Part shown: one piece after another, positions 7,709 through 17,517 of the stretch
How positions within the stretch are numbered: position 1 is the first letter of the stretch
Layout: each line of letters starts with the position of its first letter
Assembly: GCF_000378305.1 (NCBI RefSeq)
Contig: NZ_KB899538.1
Location: forward strand, 372,001-436,000
From: Thioalkalivibrio sp. ALJ12
GTDB taxonomy: Bacteria > Pseudomonadota > Gammaproteobacteria > Ectothiorhodospirales > Ectothiorhodospiraceae
DNA: 64,000 bases
Reading direction: 5' to 3'
Position numbers and translations under genes: made by a program
Notes under the pieces: model-generated
The model's input: the letters and a program-made list of their open reading frames with translations, nothing else
Database searches by the model: none
What the model was told of the DNA's origin: nothing

Positions 7709-10006
7709 ATGCAGTACCGTTATGCCCTGCCCGTGCTGTGCGCAGGTCTGCTCGCCGCGTGTAATCCCTTCGATGATGACAAGGTCCGCTTCCAGCCGGA
7801 TGCCGGCGACGAGCGTACCTTCCAGGTGGTCCAGCTGGTCGAAGCCGACGTCGAGTCACCGTTCGGTAACCAGACTGAGCAGTTAACGACCGAGATGCTG
7901 GTGAGATACCGGGTCGAGGAAGGTGACGCCGGTCTGGTCATCCGCACGATCCCGCTCTACTTCATGGCCGGGGACGGCCGTGGCCCTCTGTTCAGTAGTG
8001 TTGAGGTGGGCTCCCGCGACCTGTCGGTGCTTGGGGACATCATGTCTGCAGGCTTCCTGGCGGATCTAGACCCCGAAGAAGGGCGAATGACCGGGTTCCG
8101 GGCCGCCGACGGTGAGCTCTGGGCCCAGTTCGAGGAGGAGCATCCCCATATCTCCGAGGTCATGGGTGATCTGGAGGAGCAGCTTGGGCAGCCCGGGCTC
8201 CTTACCGCCTTGCCGGCGGAGGAGGGTGCCGAACTCACCATGGACGGATGGGGCGAATGGCCTGAACTGGGCGTCACGGTTGCGGAGGTGTCCGACAGTC
8301 ACGTCACCGTGTTGGTGGAGGCGGAGCGACAGGGTGACAGGGTCTTTGGCGTGATGGTGCTCGACCGGGAGACCGGATGGATGGAGCGCCTGTTCGCCGT
8401 GTCCGAGACGGACATGGAAGAGGACCGGTTCAGCGGACGTGTCAGGCAAAGCCTGGCCATGGTGCCGGAGGGCTGGGAGCATGACTTGCCAGGAATGTTT
8501 GACCTGGCCCGACACAATGCCGGCCTCGAGCCGGAGTTGGCAGAGCTATGGGAGCCTTATGGCGCTGCCACAGAGGACGCAGCGGCCAGTGCCGATGAAG
8601 TTTGGCCCTCCGATATCGGCGTGCTCGACCGCGACAACGGTCGCGAGCTTCAGCTGAAGCTCGAACACCTGATCAACCCGGAAAGCGTCCAGACGTTCGG
8701 TCAGATGCGGGTTTCCGGCCTGCGGTTGCTGGACAAGCACGGAGACGAGGTGGATCTGGCGGTTCATTCCTCGCCGCCGACGATGCAGTACGGGTTCGAT
8801 GATTCTCGGCGAATGAGCACCGTGCATACCCTCCATCCGCTGGGCTGGCAGGATATGACCGACCGGCTTCAGGCGGTCGAGGCAATCCAGGCGGAGGCCG
8901 CCTGGCACCCGGTCACAGTACATGAAGTTGAAATAAGCCTTGATGACGAGGCCGAAACCCGCGAGGTCGAGACAGGCGGAGCGCGGTTCAAGGTGACGGC
9001 CCTGGATGCCGCCGGCGAGTACCGGGTGGACTACTGGGGTGGGCCGGGGCAGCTCTATCCCTGGTGGATCAGCCCGGCTCCGGGTGCAAGAGGAATGCTG
9101 CTGAGGACCGAGCCCGATGCCTTGCCAGAATGGTTCGGGTTCGAGGAGGCTGTGATGCTGGATTCGATACGCCATGAATACCAGCGGGTCAGCTTCCATC
9201 TCGCCTTCGACGAACCGCCGGAGCAGCTGACCTTGCCCGTTTACAGCCATGCGGATGAGCCGGCCTTCACCCGTTCGCTGCGTTACATGACCCGGGAGCA
9301 GCGCCTGGCAGACCTGGATGTCCCACCCCCCGGCTCCAGGCCTCTCTTCCACCAGACCGAAGAGGACTTCGGTTCGGCAGACGGGCGGCTGTCGGACCCG
9401 GGCGGTAAGCCGGTGCCTTTCGGAGAAGAAAGCAATCAGCTGCATGTGGTGCTCAGCGGCGATCAGCAGCTCCGTTGTCGGCTCACCGTGGAGAACGATG
9501 CGCAGGGTCAGGGACGCGCCCTGGTCTGGACGCCGGAGAGGAGCACCTGGTGGTCCGGTGATGAGGGCGTGCAGTTGCCGCACAGGCAGCGTTACATCCT
9601 GCGCACCGAAGATGGACATCACCAGTACTTCTACGACCTGGAGGTCGAGTCGAGGTTGCGTTGCCGCGGCGGCGACGAATGGGTGCCTGTCCGGCACGCT
9701 CTGGATGACCGCCCCTGGATGGTGGACCTGCGCGCGCTTCTTGGTGACGAGTTCGATGAGGATCTCGCCATGCGCACACTCCTCACCGATTACCGTTTCC
9801 TGGACGCCCAGGGGGAGGCCCTGGGGGTGTTGCCCAATGGCCGGGAAGAGCTGGCGGGCGGATTGGCAGAGGCCAGCCTGTCAGCCTACCTGGAGGAGGA
9901 GCATTACATCAGGGTGATGGGAGAGGCCGTGGGTGTCGAACAGCGCGTGGCCCGCGATGAAACCCTCGACCGTCGCTGGACCAGCGAGCTGCCGCCGCTT
10001 CCGTGA
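7709..10006 (+). CDS. Large lipoprotein of unknown function
   Basis: A protein of 765 residues. The lipobox LLAAC at residues 14-18 follows a short signal peptide, with NPFDDD after the cysteine; Asn at +2 and acidic residues behind it are compatible with outer-membrane sorting. The rest is rich in Asp, Glu and Trp with many predicted beta strands and no known catalytic motif. Paired acidic segments and repeats of the form (R/E)LQLKLEHLI and QQLRCRLTVEN hint at repeated beta domains. An AAAGGGA ribosome site supports the start, and a perfect TTGACA lies at 7618-7623, though without a good -10. The gene is less GC-rich than its neighbours and lies inside the purU-flanked insertion. Its stop overlaps a GTG that could start the MORN-like gene. 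Confidence 0.75.
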   Translation: MQYRYALPVLCAGLLAACNPFDDDKVRFQPDAGDERTFQVVQLVEADVESPFGNQTEQLTTEMLVRYRVEEGDAGLVIRTIPLYFMAGDGRGPLFSSVEVGSRDLSVLGDIMSAGFLADLDPEEGRMTGFRAADGELWAQFEEEHPHISEVMGDLEEQLGQPGLLTALPAEEGAELTMDGWGEWPELGVTVAEVSDSHVTVLVEAERQGDRVFGVMVLDRETGWMERLFAVSETDMEEDRFSGRVRQSLAMVPEGWEHDLPGMFDLARHNAGLEPELAELWEPYGAATEDAAASADEVWPSDIGVLDRDNGRELQLKLEHLINPESVQTFGQMRVSGLRLLDKHGDEVDLAVHSSPPTMQYGFDDSRRMSTVHTLHPLGWQDMTDRLQAVEAIQAEAAWHPVTVHEVEISLDDEAETREVETGGARFKVTALDAAGEYRVDYWGGPGQLYPWWISPAPGARGMLLRTEPDALPEWFGFEEAVMLDSIRHEYQRVSFHLAFDEPPEQLTLPVYSHADEPAFTRSLRYMTREQRLADLDVPPPGSRPLFHQTEEDFGSADGRLSDPGGKPVPFGEESNQLHVVLSGDQQLRCRLTVENDAQGQGRALVWTPERSTWWSGDEGVQLPHRQRYILRTEDGHHQYFYDLEVESRLRCRGGDEWVPVRHALDDRPWMVDLRALLGDEFDEDLAMRTLLTDYRFLDAQGEALGVLPNGREELAGGLAEASLSAYLEEEHYIRVMGEAVGVEQRVARDETLDRRWTSELPPLP

Positions 10007-10032
10007 ACAAGCAGGCGAAGGGAACCCTGATC

Positions 10033-10980
10033 ATGAAACATGGCATCCAAACCCGGCTGGGCGCCGTCCTGCTTGCCGCCGTCCTTCTTGCCGGTGCCCC
10101 GTCCCTCGCCGTTGCCGATGACCAGCCCGCTGCTCAAAACGAGGGTCACCACCATGAGGCCGAGCGCCTGCCCCAGAGCCATTATCAGGCGAGAGACAGG
10201 GAGGGCAAGCACCAGCGTTTCCATGACAATGGCGTACTCGCCGAGGAGGGGCAGTACGAGGCGGACCAACGTGTAGGTGAGTGGCGAAGCTATAACGAAG
10301 ACGGTGACAAGGTGGCCTTCCGGCTTTACGACCAGGGCCGTCTTGTGGTGGAGCGCCGTTATGACGATAGCGGTGAATTGACCCGTAAGGTGGAACCCTG
10401 GGATACGCCCCATGGCCCGGGCAGCCGCATTCGCCGGTTTAGCGAGCAGGAACTGGTGGAAGAGGTGATCGAGACCTACACCGGCAACTGGGCTTCGATC
10501 AGGCTGTTCGATGGCGAAGGAGCCGTTAAAACCCGGGGAGAGCGGCTGGACGGACAGCGGGTGGGGACCTGGCAGAAGCCGAAAGAAGGGGGCGTGTTGA
10601 CCCGCCGCTACGACGATCAGGGGCATCGGCATGGCCAGTGGGTTCTCGAAAGCAAATCGGGCGAACGCCTGCAGTGGGGGGCCTACGATCGCGGTGTTTC
10701 GGTGGGCGAGTGGCGCTACAGAGACGGTTGGGCCCAGGAGCTTAGCGAGGGTCGGTTTGATGATGCGGGTAACCGGGTTGGTGAATGGCGGGTCTTGAAC
10801 GAGCACGGTTACGTTCGGCGAAAAGAGTCCTATCGGGAGGGTCGCATTGAGGGTCGGCGGTATCACTTCCGTGACGATGGCAGCCTGGAGCGATATGCGG
10901 ACTACTCGGGCGGCGAGCAGGTCGGGCCATACACCCACTTCGAACCGGGTGATCGCGATGGCCGTAAGGGCTACTGGTGA
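10033..10980 (+). CDS. Exported MORN-variant (YwqK-like) repeat protein
   Basis: A protein of 315 residues from the chosen ATG at 10033, which has AAGGGA upstream and opens a clean signal peptide (MKHGIQTRLGAVLLAAVLLA ... ALAVA-type cleavage). A GTG at 10003, overlapping the upstream stop, is the alternative start. The mature protein consists of about ten repeats of the form G-x-(R/K)-x-G-x-W-x-x-(Y/F)-x-x-D/E-G, for example RVGEWRSYNEDGD, RVGTWQKP, HGQWVLES, SVGEWRYRDG and RVGEWRVLNEHG. This is the MORN-variant pattern seen in YwqK-family proteins. It forms an operon with the lipoprotein, so the two probably act together at the outer membrane. The function is unknown. Confidence 0.78.
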   Translation: MKHGIQTRLGAVLLAAVLLAGAPSLAVADDQPAAQNEGHHHEAERLPQSHYQARDREGKHQRFHDNGVLAEEGQYEADQRVGEWRSYNEDGDKVAFRLYDQGRLVVERRYDDSGELTRKVEPWDTPHGPGSRIRRFSEQELVEEVIETYTGNWASIRLFDGEGAVKTRGERLDGQRVGTWQKPKEGGVLTRRYDDQGHRHGQWVLESKSGERLQWGAYDRGVSVGEWRYRDGWAQELSEGRFDDAGNRVGEWRVLNEHGYVRRKESYREGRIEGRRYHFRDDGSLERYADYSGGEQVGPYTHFEPGDRDGRKGYW

Positions 10981-11752
10981 TCATCCTGGCCGAAGGTCAG
11001 TGCTCAGTGGCAATAGCGACCGATGCTGTCGGAATTGAAACAGTCTTCTTTCGATCCATAATGCTATGAGCATTGAGCCGCATTTCGCCGAGCCGGCCGG
11101 CGGGGCTCTCTTTTGCAGCGCTTCAATTTGACTATACGCGGGGGCAAGTAGACCACCTTCATGGCCGGTTTACCTCGCGACCAAGGGCGGTTCTCATTTG
11201 CTGTTAAGGAGGTGCACCGGTTGATCGGTTCCGATGTGCCCCGGGCCGGGACACCCAGTTGCGTAACGAACCGACCCTGACGGCGGGCGCCGAGCAGATC
11301 GGGCGCTTTTGGGAGATGCGCCGCCAACGTTGAACGCGATCGCCGCACCCGCGAAGCGCCGCTGAATGCCGGCTGGGGGATCCTCTTGCTCTGGGAGTGC
11401 GGGCTCAAGGGCCGGACAGTCGAGCACGACCTTCAGTGGGTTGCCGGACTGGATACGGCTTGCCGGGCGCTATTGTGCATGACCAGCCTCCGCGCGGGAC
11501 GCCGGCGACCATGCTTCCAGTGCCTCCGGCCCGGCTCCCTGATGAGCATGGTGCCAAGTTTTGCAGTGCTTCCGGGCCGTTTCGGTCGGTGGGAAGGCCC
11601 GCACGGCTTCCGGCCGCGCGCGAGGTTTCCACCCGGCGTCGCGCCGGGGGCGCTGCGGTGCAGAGGACGGCGTTGGGTCTGTTCAATCTTCGTGAACAAG
11701 CCGCTGGATTGAACAGCCGGATACCGGCACAGGAAGGGTCCGGCCGGCGGTC
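10981..11752. other. Accessory intergenic region with gene debris
   Basis: About 770 bases without an intact gene, between the MORN-like gene and the right purU repeat. The only recognisable content is a vsr 3' remnant at about 11302-11469. The open frames here have no ribosome sites and no family resemblance. The mixture of AT-richer and GC-richer patches fits decayed accessory DNA. Confidence 0.55.
11302..11469 (+). pseudogene. Remnant of a very-short-patch-repair (Vsr) endonuclease
   Basis: From 11326 the plus strand reads NVERDRRTREAPLNAGW, then LLLWECGLKGR, which matches the C-terminal core of Vsr mismatch endonucleases (NVxRDRR ... LGWRVLxVWEC). A short RFWE segment just upstream is in another frame, so a frameshift separates the two. 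The N-terminal catalytic part, including the zinc-binding HGCFWH motif, was not found. Intact Vsr repairs T:G mismatches made by deamination of 5-methylcytosine and normally sits beside a cytosine methyltransferase. None is present here, so this is a fossil of a lost modification module. Confidence 0.72.
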
Positions 11753-11853
11753 GTCAGTCGAAGACGACGGTCTTGTTGCCGTGGGTGAGGACGCGGCCCT
11801 CGAGGTGATAACGCAGGCCGCGCGCGAGGACCCAGCGTTCGACGTCGCGTCCC
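11753..11853 (-). repeat. Right direct repeat, within the 3' end of purU
   Basis: This is the intact counterpart of the repeat at 7112-7212. It covers the purU stop codon and about the last 32 codons. Seventy bases, 11753-11822, are identical in the two copies. Together they bracket the 4.6-kb accessory insertion. Confidence 0.85.
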
Positions 11854-12608
11854 TTGCGGATCAGGTCCTGCACGCCGTCGTCGTGGCGGATGCGGGTGAC
11901 GTCCTGCTCGATGATGGGGCCGGCGTCCAGCTCGTCGGTCACATAGTGGCAGGTCGCGCCGATCAGCTTGACCCCGCGGGCGAAGGCCTGGTGATAGGGG
12001 CGGGCGCCGACGAATGAGGGCAGGAAGCTGTGGTGGATGTTGAGGATGCGCTCGGGGTATTCCGCGCACAGTCCCGGCGGGAGGATCTGCATATAGCGGG
12101 CGAGCACGATGGTCTCCGGTGCCAGGGCCGCCAGGCGTTCCTGGAGCGCAGCGAAGGCGGCCTCGCGATCGACCTTCGGCACCGGGATGTGCTCGAACGG
12201 GATGCCGTGGCAGGTGGCCAGCGGCTCCAGGTCGCGGTGGTTGGAGAGGATCGCGGGGATCTCCATCGCCAGCTCACCCGCGCTCCAGCGCGCGAGCAGG
12301 TCACTCAGGCAATGCGGCTCGCGCGAGGCCAGCAGCACGACCCGTGGGCGCGTGTCGGCGTTGTTCAGCCACCAGTCCATGCGCAGCTCGGGTGCCAGGG
12401 AGGCCAGCCGCTGCTCGAGCAGGGCCTCGCCTTCGGCCGGCAGCGAGAATACCCAGCGCATGAAGAACCAGCCCGCCTCGTCGTCGGTGTGCTGCGCAGC
12501 CTCGGTGATCCAGCCATCGGTATCGGCAATGGCCGCCGCGATGCGCGAGACGATCCCGTGCTGGTCAGGACAGCGAATGCTGAGGCGAAAGCGGGGGCGT
12601 TCCATCAT
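11754..12608 (-). CDS. purU: Formyltetrahydrofolate deformylase
   Basis: A cytosolic enzyme of 284 residues that hydrolyses 10-formyl-THF to formate and THF, supplying formate for purine synthesis and balancing one-carbon units. An N-terminal ACT domain (RFRLSIRCPDQHGIVSRIAA) is followed by the formyltransferase-type catalytic domain: AILSNHRDLEPLA, then NIHHSFLPSFVGARPYHQAF (the catalytic His/Asn region), then GATCHYVTDELDAGPIIEQD with the catalytic Asp. The start at 12608 (MMERPRF) gives the usual family length; the open frame continues upstream to 12668 without family similarity. Its 3' end is duplicated at 7112-7212. Confidence 0.93.
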   Translation of the reverse strand: MMERPRFRLSIRCPDQHGIVSRIAAAIADTDGWITEAAQHTDDEAGWFFMRWVFSLPAEGEALLEQRLASLAPELRMDWWLNNADTRPRVVLLASREPHCLSDLLARWSAGELAMEIPAILSNHRDLEPLATCHGIPFEHIPVPKVDREAAFAALQERLAALAPETIVLARYMQILPPGLCAEYPERILNIHHSFLPSFVGARPYHQAFARGVKLIGATCHYVTDELDAGPIIEQDVTRIRHDDGVQDLIRKGRDVERWVLARGLRYHLEGRVLTHGNKTVVFD

Positions 12609-12725
12609 GCGTGTCTCGGGATCACGAAGGGTAGCGGGGTGCAGCGCCGAGCATAGCCGATCCGGCACTGGGACCCCATGCGGAAATCGCCACGGCGCGG
12701 CACGCCCCGCGATAACGGTCCCGGG

Positions 12726-13676
12726 TCAGGCGGATTCGCGGCGCAGGGCGGAGGGAATGGAGAAGGTGATGGTCTCCTCGCGACCGGACAGCTCGGAGAC
12801 CGCCTCGACCCCCTGGGCACGCAGAAAGTCCAGCACCTCGTTGACCAGGACCTCGGGGGCGGAGGCGCCGGCGGTCACGCCGATACGCTGCTTGCCCTGA
12901 AGCCAGTCGGTGTCGATGTCCGACGCGCCGTCGACCAGATGGGACTCGATGCCGAGGCGGGCGCCGATTTCGGCCAGGCGATTGGAGTTCGAACTGTTCT
13001 TCGAGCCGACGACCAGCAGCAGGTCGCACTGTTTCGCCAGATCCTTCACGGCATCCTGGCGGTTCTGGGTCGCGTAGCAGATGTCCATCTTGCGCGGACC
13101 CTCGATCTTCGGGAAGCGCGCGGTCAGGGCGTCGATAATCTCGGCGGTGTCGTCCATCGACAGCGTGGTCTGGCTGACGAAGGCGAGGCGGTCGGGGTGG
13201 GCGACCTCGAGGCTGGCGACATCCTTGACGGTCTCGACCAGCATCATGCGCCCGCCCTGGGAGTCATCGAACTGGCCGAGCGTCCCCTCGACCTCGGGGT
13301 GGCCGGCGTGGCCGATCAGCACCACTTCTCGACCCTCGCGGGCATAGCGCGCCACCTCGAGGTGGACCTTGGTCACCAGCGGGCAGGTCGCGTCGAACAC
13401 CGTCAGGCCGCGGTTTTCCGCCTCCTGCTGCACGCGCTTGGGCACGCCGTGGGCGGAGAAAATCACCACCTGGCCGTCAGGGACCTCGTCCAGCTCCTCG
13501 ACGAACTTCACGCCGGCCCCTTCCAGGCGCCCGACCACGTGTCGGTTGTGCACCACCTCGTGACGGACATAGAGCGGGGCGCCGTAGATCTCCAGCGCGC
13601 GCTCGACGATCTCGATGGCGCGCTCGACCCCGGCGCAGAAACCGCGCGGATTGGCGAGCTGGACCTGCATACTCAT
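12726..13676 (-). CDS. ispH: 4-hydroxy-3-methylbut-2-enyl diphosphate reductase
   Basis: A protein of 316 residues catalysing the last MEP-pathway step, reduction of HMBPP to IPP and DMAPP. The three [4Fe-4S] cysteines are visible in [13 protein letters not shown] (near residue 14), [12 protein letters not shown] (near 97) and [12 protein letters not shown] (near 197). The conserved catalytic-site motifs [26 protein letters not shown] and NSSNSNRL are all present. It follows fkpB by 15 bases on the same strand, the usual gammaproteobacterial order lspA-fkpB-ispH. Confidence 0.96.
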   Translation of the reverse strand: MSMQVQLANPRGFCAGVERAIEIVERALEIYGAPLYVRHEVVHNRHVVGRLEGAGVKFVEELDEVPDGQVVIFSAHGVPKRVQQEAENRGLTVFDATCPLVTKVHLEVARYAREGREVVLIGHAGHPEVEGTLGQFDDSQGGRMMLVETVKDVASLEVAHPDRLAFVSQTTLSMDDTAEIIDALTARFPKIEGPRKMDICYATQNRQDAVKDLAKQCDLLLVVGSKNSSNSNRLAEIGARLGIESHLVDGASDIDTDWLQGKQRIGVTAGASAPEVLVNEVLDFLRAQGVEAVSELSGREETITFSIPSALRRESA

Positions 13677-13691
13677 GTTGGCTCCCGCGAA

Positions 13692-14126
13692 CTACTGAGG
13701 TTCGCTAACCGATACCACGTCCACCTCGAAGGTGAACGACTGCCCGGCCAGGGGGTGGTTGAAGTCCACGGTGACGCTCTCGTCGCCGACCTCTTCGATG
13801 CGGCCCGGGACCGCATCCCCCGACGGGCTGGTGAATTCGTAAATGTAGTCTTTCTGCAGCGGCATGTCCGCCGGAAACTGTGAACGGGGCATCGTCTGCA
13901 CCGCCGCATTGTCCCGCAACGGGAACATGGCCCCGGCCTCGATCGCAAATTCCCGGTGATCGCCGGGCTCCAGACCCACCAGCAGGTCCTCCAGCCCCGG
14001 CAGGATCTCGCCCGCCCCGACCTCGAGGCGGATGGTCTCCTCATCGGTGCCATCCACGACAAAGCCGCTGTCCAGGATCAGGCGGTAGTGCATCTCCACC
14101 GTCGCGCCCTTGGTTACCGTTGTCAT
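13692..14126 (-). CDS. fkpB: FKBP-type peptidyl-prolyl cis-trans isomerase, SlpA-like
   Basis: A protein of 144 residues. The FKBP domain (VEMHYRLILDSGFVVDGT ... GAGEILPGLEDLLVGLEPGD) is interrupted by an insert-in-flap domain (about 70-120), and the frame ends after LAGQSFTFEVDVVSV. This is the layout of SlpA/FkpB, a small cytosolic isomerase and chaperone. The NHPLAG motif typical of SlyD/SlpA proteins is present. There is no His-rich tail, which separates it from SlyD. It lies three bases after lspA. Confidence 0.93.
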   Translation of the reverse strand: MTTVTKGATVEMHYRLILDSGFVVDGTDEETIRLEVGAGEILPGLEDLLVGLEPGDHREFAIEAGAMFPLRDNAAVQTMPRSQFPADMPLQKDYIYEFTSPSGDAVPGRIEEVGDESVTVDFNHPLAGQSFTFEVDVVSVSEPQ

Positions 14127-14129
14127 GCC

Positions 14130-14639
14130 TTACCCCCGCGAATCCGTCGGCGAGCCGCTGTGGTCGCCTTCAATAAAAGTTGCCACGATCAGGGTGATCG
14201 CGCCGACGACGATGGCCATATCGGCCACATTGAACGCCGGCCAGTGATAACCGGCCCAGTGGAAATCGAGAAAATCAATCACCCGGCCATGGGCGATGCG
14301 ATCGATCAGGTTGCCGACCGCGCCGCCCAGCACCAGCCCCAGGGCGGTGACCGACCAGCGCGCCTGGCGCGGCAGCCGTGCCAGCCACCAGAGGATCAGC
14401 AACCCGATCACGACCGCCACGCCGGACAGGAACCAGCGCCCCCAGTCCCCTGCACCGGCCAGGAAACTGAACGCAGCGCCCGGGTTATAGACCAGGGAGA
14501 GATTGAAAAACGAGGTCACCTCGACCGGCGCGTACAGGGTCAGGGCATTCTCCGCCCACCACTTGGTGACCTGGTCCAGCAGCGCAACCACGACCGCAAT
14601 CAACAGCCCCGGTCGCAGACCCGATTGCGCCAGCCCCAT
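14130..14639 (-). CDS. lspA: Lipoprotein signal peptidase II
   Basis: An inner-membrane aspartyl peptidase of 169 residues that removes signal peptides from prolipoproteins. Four transmembrane helices are evident. The catalytic Asp residues lie in NLIDRIAHGRVIDFLDF and FNVADMAIVVG; the family motifs DQVTKWW and NPGAAFSFL also occur. The start at 14639 overlaps the ileS stop by one base (TGATG), so translation is coupled. Its substrates include the lipoprotein encoded at 7709-10006. Confidence 0.95.
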   Translation of the reverse strand: MGLAQSGLRPGLLIAVVVALLDQVTKWWAENALTLYAPVEVTSFFNLSLVYNPGAAFSFLAGAGDWGRWFLSGVAVVIGLLILWWLARLPRQARWSVTALGLVLGGAVGNLIDRIAHGRVIDFLDFHWAGYHWPAFNVADMAIVVGAITLIVATFIEGDHSGSPTDSRG

Positions 14640-17485
14640 CAGGCGAAGCGCCGGGTCTCGCCCGGGCCCTCCACATTGGTTACACAGCGCCCGCACAACT
14701 CGGGGTGGGCGTCATGCTGGCCGACGTCCGGCCGGCGGTGCCAGCAGCGTACGCACTTGGCGTGTTCGCTCTTGTGGACGACCACGCCAATCGCGGTGCC
14801 ATCCTCCAGCTCGGCGGTATGCGCCCCCTCGGGGGCGGCTCCGTCCACCAGCCGGGCCTCGGAGGTGATCAGCACAAAGCGCAGTTCGTCCTCCAGACGC
14901 GCGAGGCGCCCATGGGCGGCGGAACCCGCCGGCAGGTAGACCTCGATCGCGGCATTCAGCGAGGCCCCGATGCCGTGCTCGTTGCGCGCAATCTCCAGCG
15001 CGCGGGCGACATGCGTGCGCACCTCGAGGATGCCGTCCCAGTCCGCGCTGGAGAACTCGGCACCCTCTGGCAACGGGGCGAGGCCCTCGTACCAGGTGGC
15101 GAACAGCACGCTGTCCGGACGCTCGCCCGGCAGCAGCTGCCAGATCTCCTCGGCGGTGAAGGTGAGGATCGGGGCGACCCAGCGGGTCAGGGCCTCGGCC
15201 ACGTGGTACAGCGCGGTCTGCGCGGAGCGCCGCGCGCGCGAGTCCGCCTGCGTGGTGTACTGGCGGTCCTTGATCACGTCCAGGTAGAACGACCCCAGCT
15301 CCACCGAGCAGAAGTTGTGCACGCGCTGGTAGATCTGGTGGAACAGGTAGTCGTCGTAGGCCTTCGTCACCTGCTCCTGCACCTGCAGGGCCCGCGCCAC
15401 AATCCAGCGATCCAGCGGCAGCAACTCGTCCAGCTCCAGCGCATGCTCGGCGGGATCGAAGCCGTTCAGGTTGCCCAGCAGGAAGCGCGTGGTGTTGCGG
15501 ATACGGCGGTAGGCGTCGGCCGTGCGGTCGAGGATGTCCTTGGAGATCGCCATCTCGCCGGAGAAGTCGGTCGCGGCGACCCACAAGCGCAGGATGTCCG
15601 CGCCCAGGGTGGAGACGACCTCCTGCGGCGCGACCACATTGCCGCGCGACTTGGACATCTTCTCGCCCTTCTCGTCCACGGTGAAGCCGTGGGTGAGCAC
15701 TGCCCGGTACGGGGCCTCGCCACGCATCGCGACACTGGTCAGCAGGCTCGACTGGAACCAGCCGCGGTGCTGATCCGAGCCCTCCAGGAACAGGTCCACC
15801 GGCAACCCGCCCAGTTCCGGGCGCTTCTCCACCACCGTGCTGTGCAGCACACCGGAGTCGAACCAGACATCCAGGGTGTCGTTCAGCTTGATGTAGTCAT
15901 CGGCCTTGTCGCCCAGGAGCTCCTTCGGATCGAGCTGGAACCAGGCCTCGATACCCGCCTGTTCGATGCGCTGCGCCACCATCTCGATCAGTTCCGGGGT
16001 GTGCGGGTGGAGCCGTCCGGTCTCGCGGTGAACGAAAAACGGGATCGGCACACCCCAGTTGCGCTGGCGCGAGATGCACCAGTCCGGGCGGTTCACCACC
16101 ATGCCGTGGATGCGGGCCTCGCCCCAGTTCGGCATCCATCGGGTCTCGGCGATCGCCTTCAGCGCGTCCGCGCGCAGCTCGGCGCGCTCCATGCTGATGA
16201 ACCACTGCGGGGTGGCACGAAAGATGATCGGCGTCTTGTGCCGCCAGCAGTGCGGATAGCTGTGCTCGAACTTCACCGCCACGACCAGCGCGCCGTGCTC
16301 TTTCAGCACGTCAATCACATGGCCGTTCGCCTGGTGCACGTTCTCGCCGGCGAACAGCGGGGTATCCGGCAGGAAGCGGCCATCCGGACCGACCGGGTTG
16401 TGCACGGGCAGGCTGTACTTCAGGCCGACCGCGTAGTCCTCCTGGCCGTGTCCGGGGGCGGTGTGCACCGCGCCCGTACCCGTCTCGGTGGTTACGTGGT
16501 CACCCAGGATCAGCGGCACCTCGCGCTCCAGGAACGGGTGCTGCAGCATCAGGCCCTCCAGGGCCTGACCCTTGACCCGCGCGACCACGGCCCCCTCGCC
16601 CAGCGAGTAGCGCGCCAGGCAGTCCTCGACCAGGGCCTCGGCCAGCAACAGGCGCTCGTTGTCCAGCTGCACCAGCGCGTAGTCCAGCTCCGGGTGCAGG
16701 GCCACGGCCTGGTTGGCCGGCAGCGTCCAGGGCGTGGTGGTCCAGATGACCACGCTGATCGGGCCGCGCGAGTCCTTGGCCCCCTCGAAGCGGCGCAGGA
16801 AGTCGATGTCGTCGACCACGCGGAAGCGCACATCGATCGCCTGCGAGATCTTGTCCTCGTACTCCACCTCGGCCTCGGCCAGGGCCGAGCCGCAGTCCAC
16901 GCACCAGTGCACCGGCTTCTCGCCCATCTGCACATGGCCGCGCTTGAAGATGCGACCCAGCGCGCGGACGGTGTCCGCCTCGACCTGGTAGTCCATCGTC
17001 AGGTAGGGATGGTCCCAGTCGCCCAGCACGCCGAGGCGCTGGAAGTCCGTGCTCTGGCCGTCGACCTGCTCCTGCGCATACTCGCGGCAGGCCTTGCGGA
17101 AGGTCGCGGCGTCCACGTCGCGGCCGGCCTTGCCCAGATTCTGCTCGACCTTCAGCTCGATCGGCAGGCCGTGGCAGTCCCAGCCCGGCACGTAGGGGGC
17201 GTCGAAGCCCGACAGGGTGCGGCTCTTGACGATAATGTCCTTGAGGACCTTGTTGACCGCGTGACCGACATGGATCGAACCGTTCGCATAGGGCGGGCCA
17301 TCGGCCAGCACGAAGCGGGGGCGCCCGGCGCAGTGCTCGCGCAGACGGTGGTAGCGATCCTCCGCCTTCCACGCCTCCAGCCACTCCGGCTCGCGCTGGG
17401 CGAGGCCGGCGCGCATCGGAAAGGCGGTCTCGGGCAGGTTGAGGGTGTCCTTGTAGGGATTCGGCGGTGCCGGTTTGCGTGCCAT
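14639..17485 (-). CDS. ileS: Isoleucyl-tRNA synthetase
   Basis: A class I synthetase of 948 residues that charges tRNA-Ile. The HIGH-type motif is in [10 protein letters not shown] (about residue 64) and the KMSKS loop in [15 protein letters not shown]-terminal zinc site with four cysteines is [12 protein letters not shown] plus CGRCV. The CP1 editing region includes [15 protein letters not shown] and [13 protein letters not shown]. The start [18 protein letters not shown] at 17485 is the family start; the longer frame upstream is not conserved. It lies between ribF and lspA in the standard gene order. Confidence 0.97.
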   Translation of the reverse strand: MARKPAPPNPYKDTLNLPETAFPMRAGLAQREPEWLEAWKAEDRYHRLREHCAGRPRFVLADGPPYANGSIHVGHAVNKVLKDIIVKSRTLSGFDAPYVPGWDCHGLPIELKVEQNLGKAGRDVDAATFRKACREYAQEQVDGQSTDFQRLGVLGDWDHPYLTMDYQVEADTVRALGRIFKRGHVQMGEKPVHWCVDCGSALAEAEVEYEDKISQAIDVRFRVVDDIDFLRRFEGAKDSRGPISVVIWTTTPWTLPANQAVALHPELDYALVQLDNERLLLAEALVEDCLARYSLGEGAVVARVKGQALEGLMLQHPFLEREVPLILGDHVTTETGTGAVHTAPGHGQEDYAVGLKYSLPVHNPVGPDGRFLPDTPLFAGENVHQANGHVIDVLKEHGALVVAVKFEHSYPHCWRHKTPIIFRATPQWFISMERAELRADALKAIAETRWMPNWGEARIHGMVVNRPDWCISRQRNWGVPIPFFVHRETGRLHPHTPELIEMVAQRIEQAGIEAWFQLDPKELLGDKADDYIKLNDTLDVWFDSGVLHSTVVEKRPELGGLPVDLFLEGSDQHRGWFQSSLLTSVAMRGEAPYRAVLTHGFTVDEKGEKMSKSRGNVVAPQEVVSTLGADILRLWVAATDFSGEMAISKDILDRTADAYRRIRNTTRFLLGNLNGFDPAEHALELDELLPLDRWIVARALQVQEQVTKAYDDYLFHQIYQRVHNFCSVELGSFYLDVIKDRQYTTQADSRARRSAQTALYHVAEALTRWVAPILTFTAEEIWQLLPGERPDSVLFATWYEGLAPLPEGAEFSSADWDGILEVRTHVARALEIARNEHGIGASLNAAIEVYLPAGSAAHGRLARLEDELRFVLITSEARLVDGAAPEGAHTAELEDGTAIGVVVHKSEHAKCVRCWHRRPDVGQHDAHPELCGRCVTNVEGPGETRRFA

Positions 17486-17517
17486 GATGTTTTCCGGATC
17501 GGCCCTGCGGGCCGGTT

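Noticed and set aside
9904-10938. 344-residue open frame antisense to the MORN-like gene
   Set aside because: The plus-strand frame has a signal peptide and clear repeats; the antisense frame looks hydrophobic only because it mirrors them.
11397-12017. 206-residue plus-strand open frame crossing into purU
   Set aside because: Its second half is antisense to purU and its first half has no ribosome site or family resemblance.
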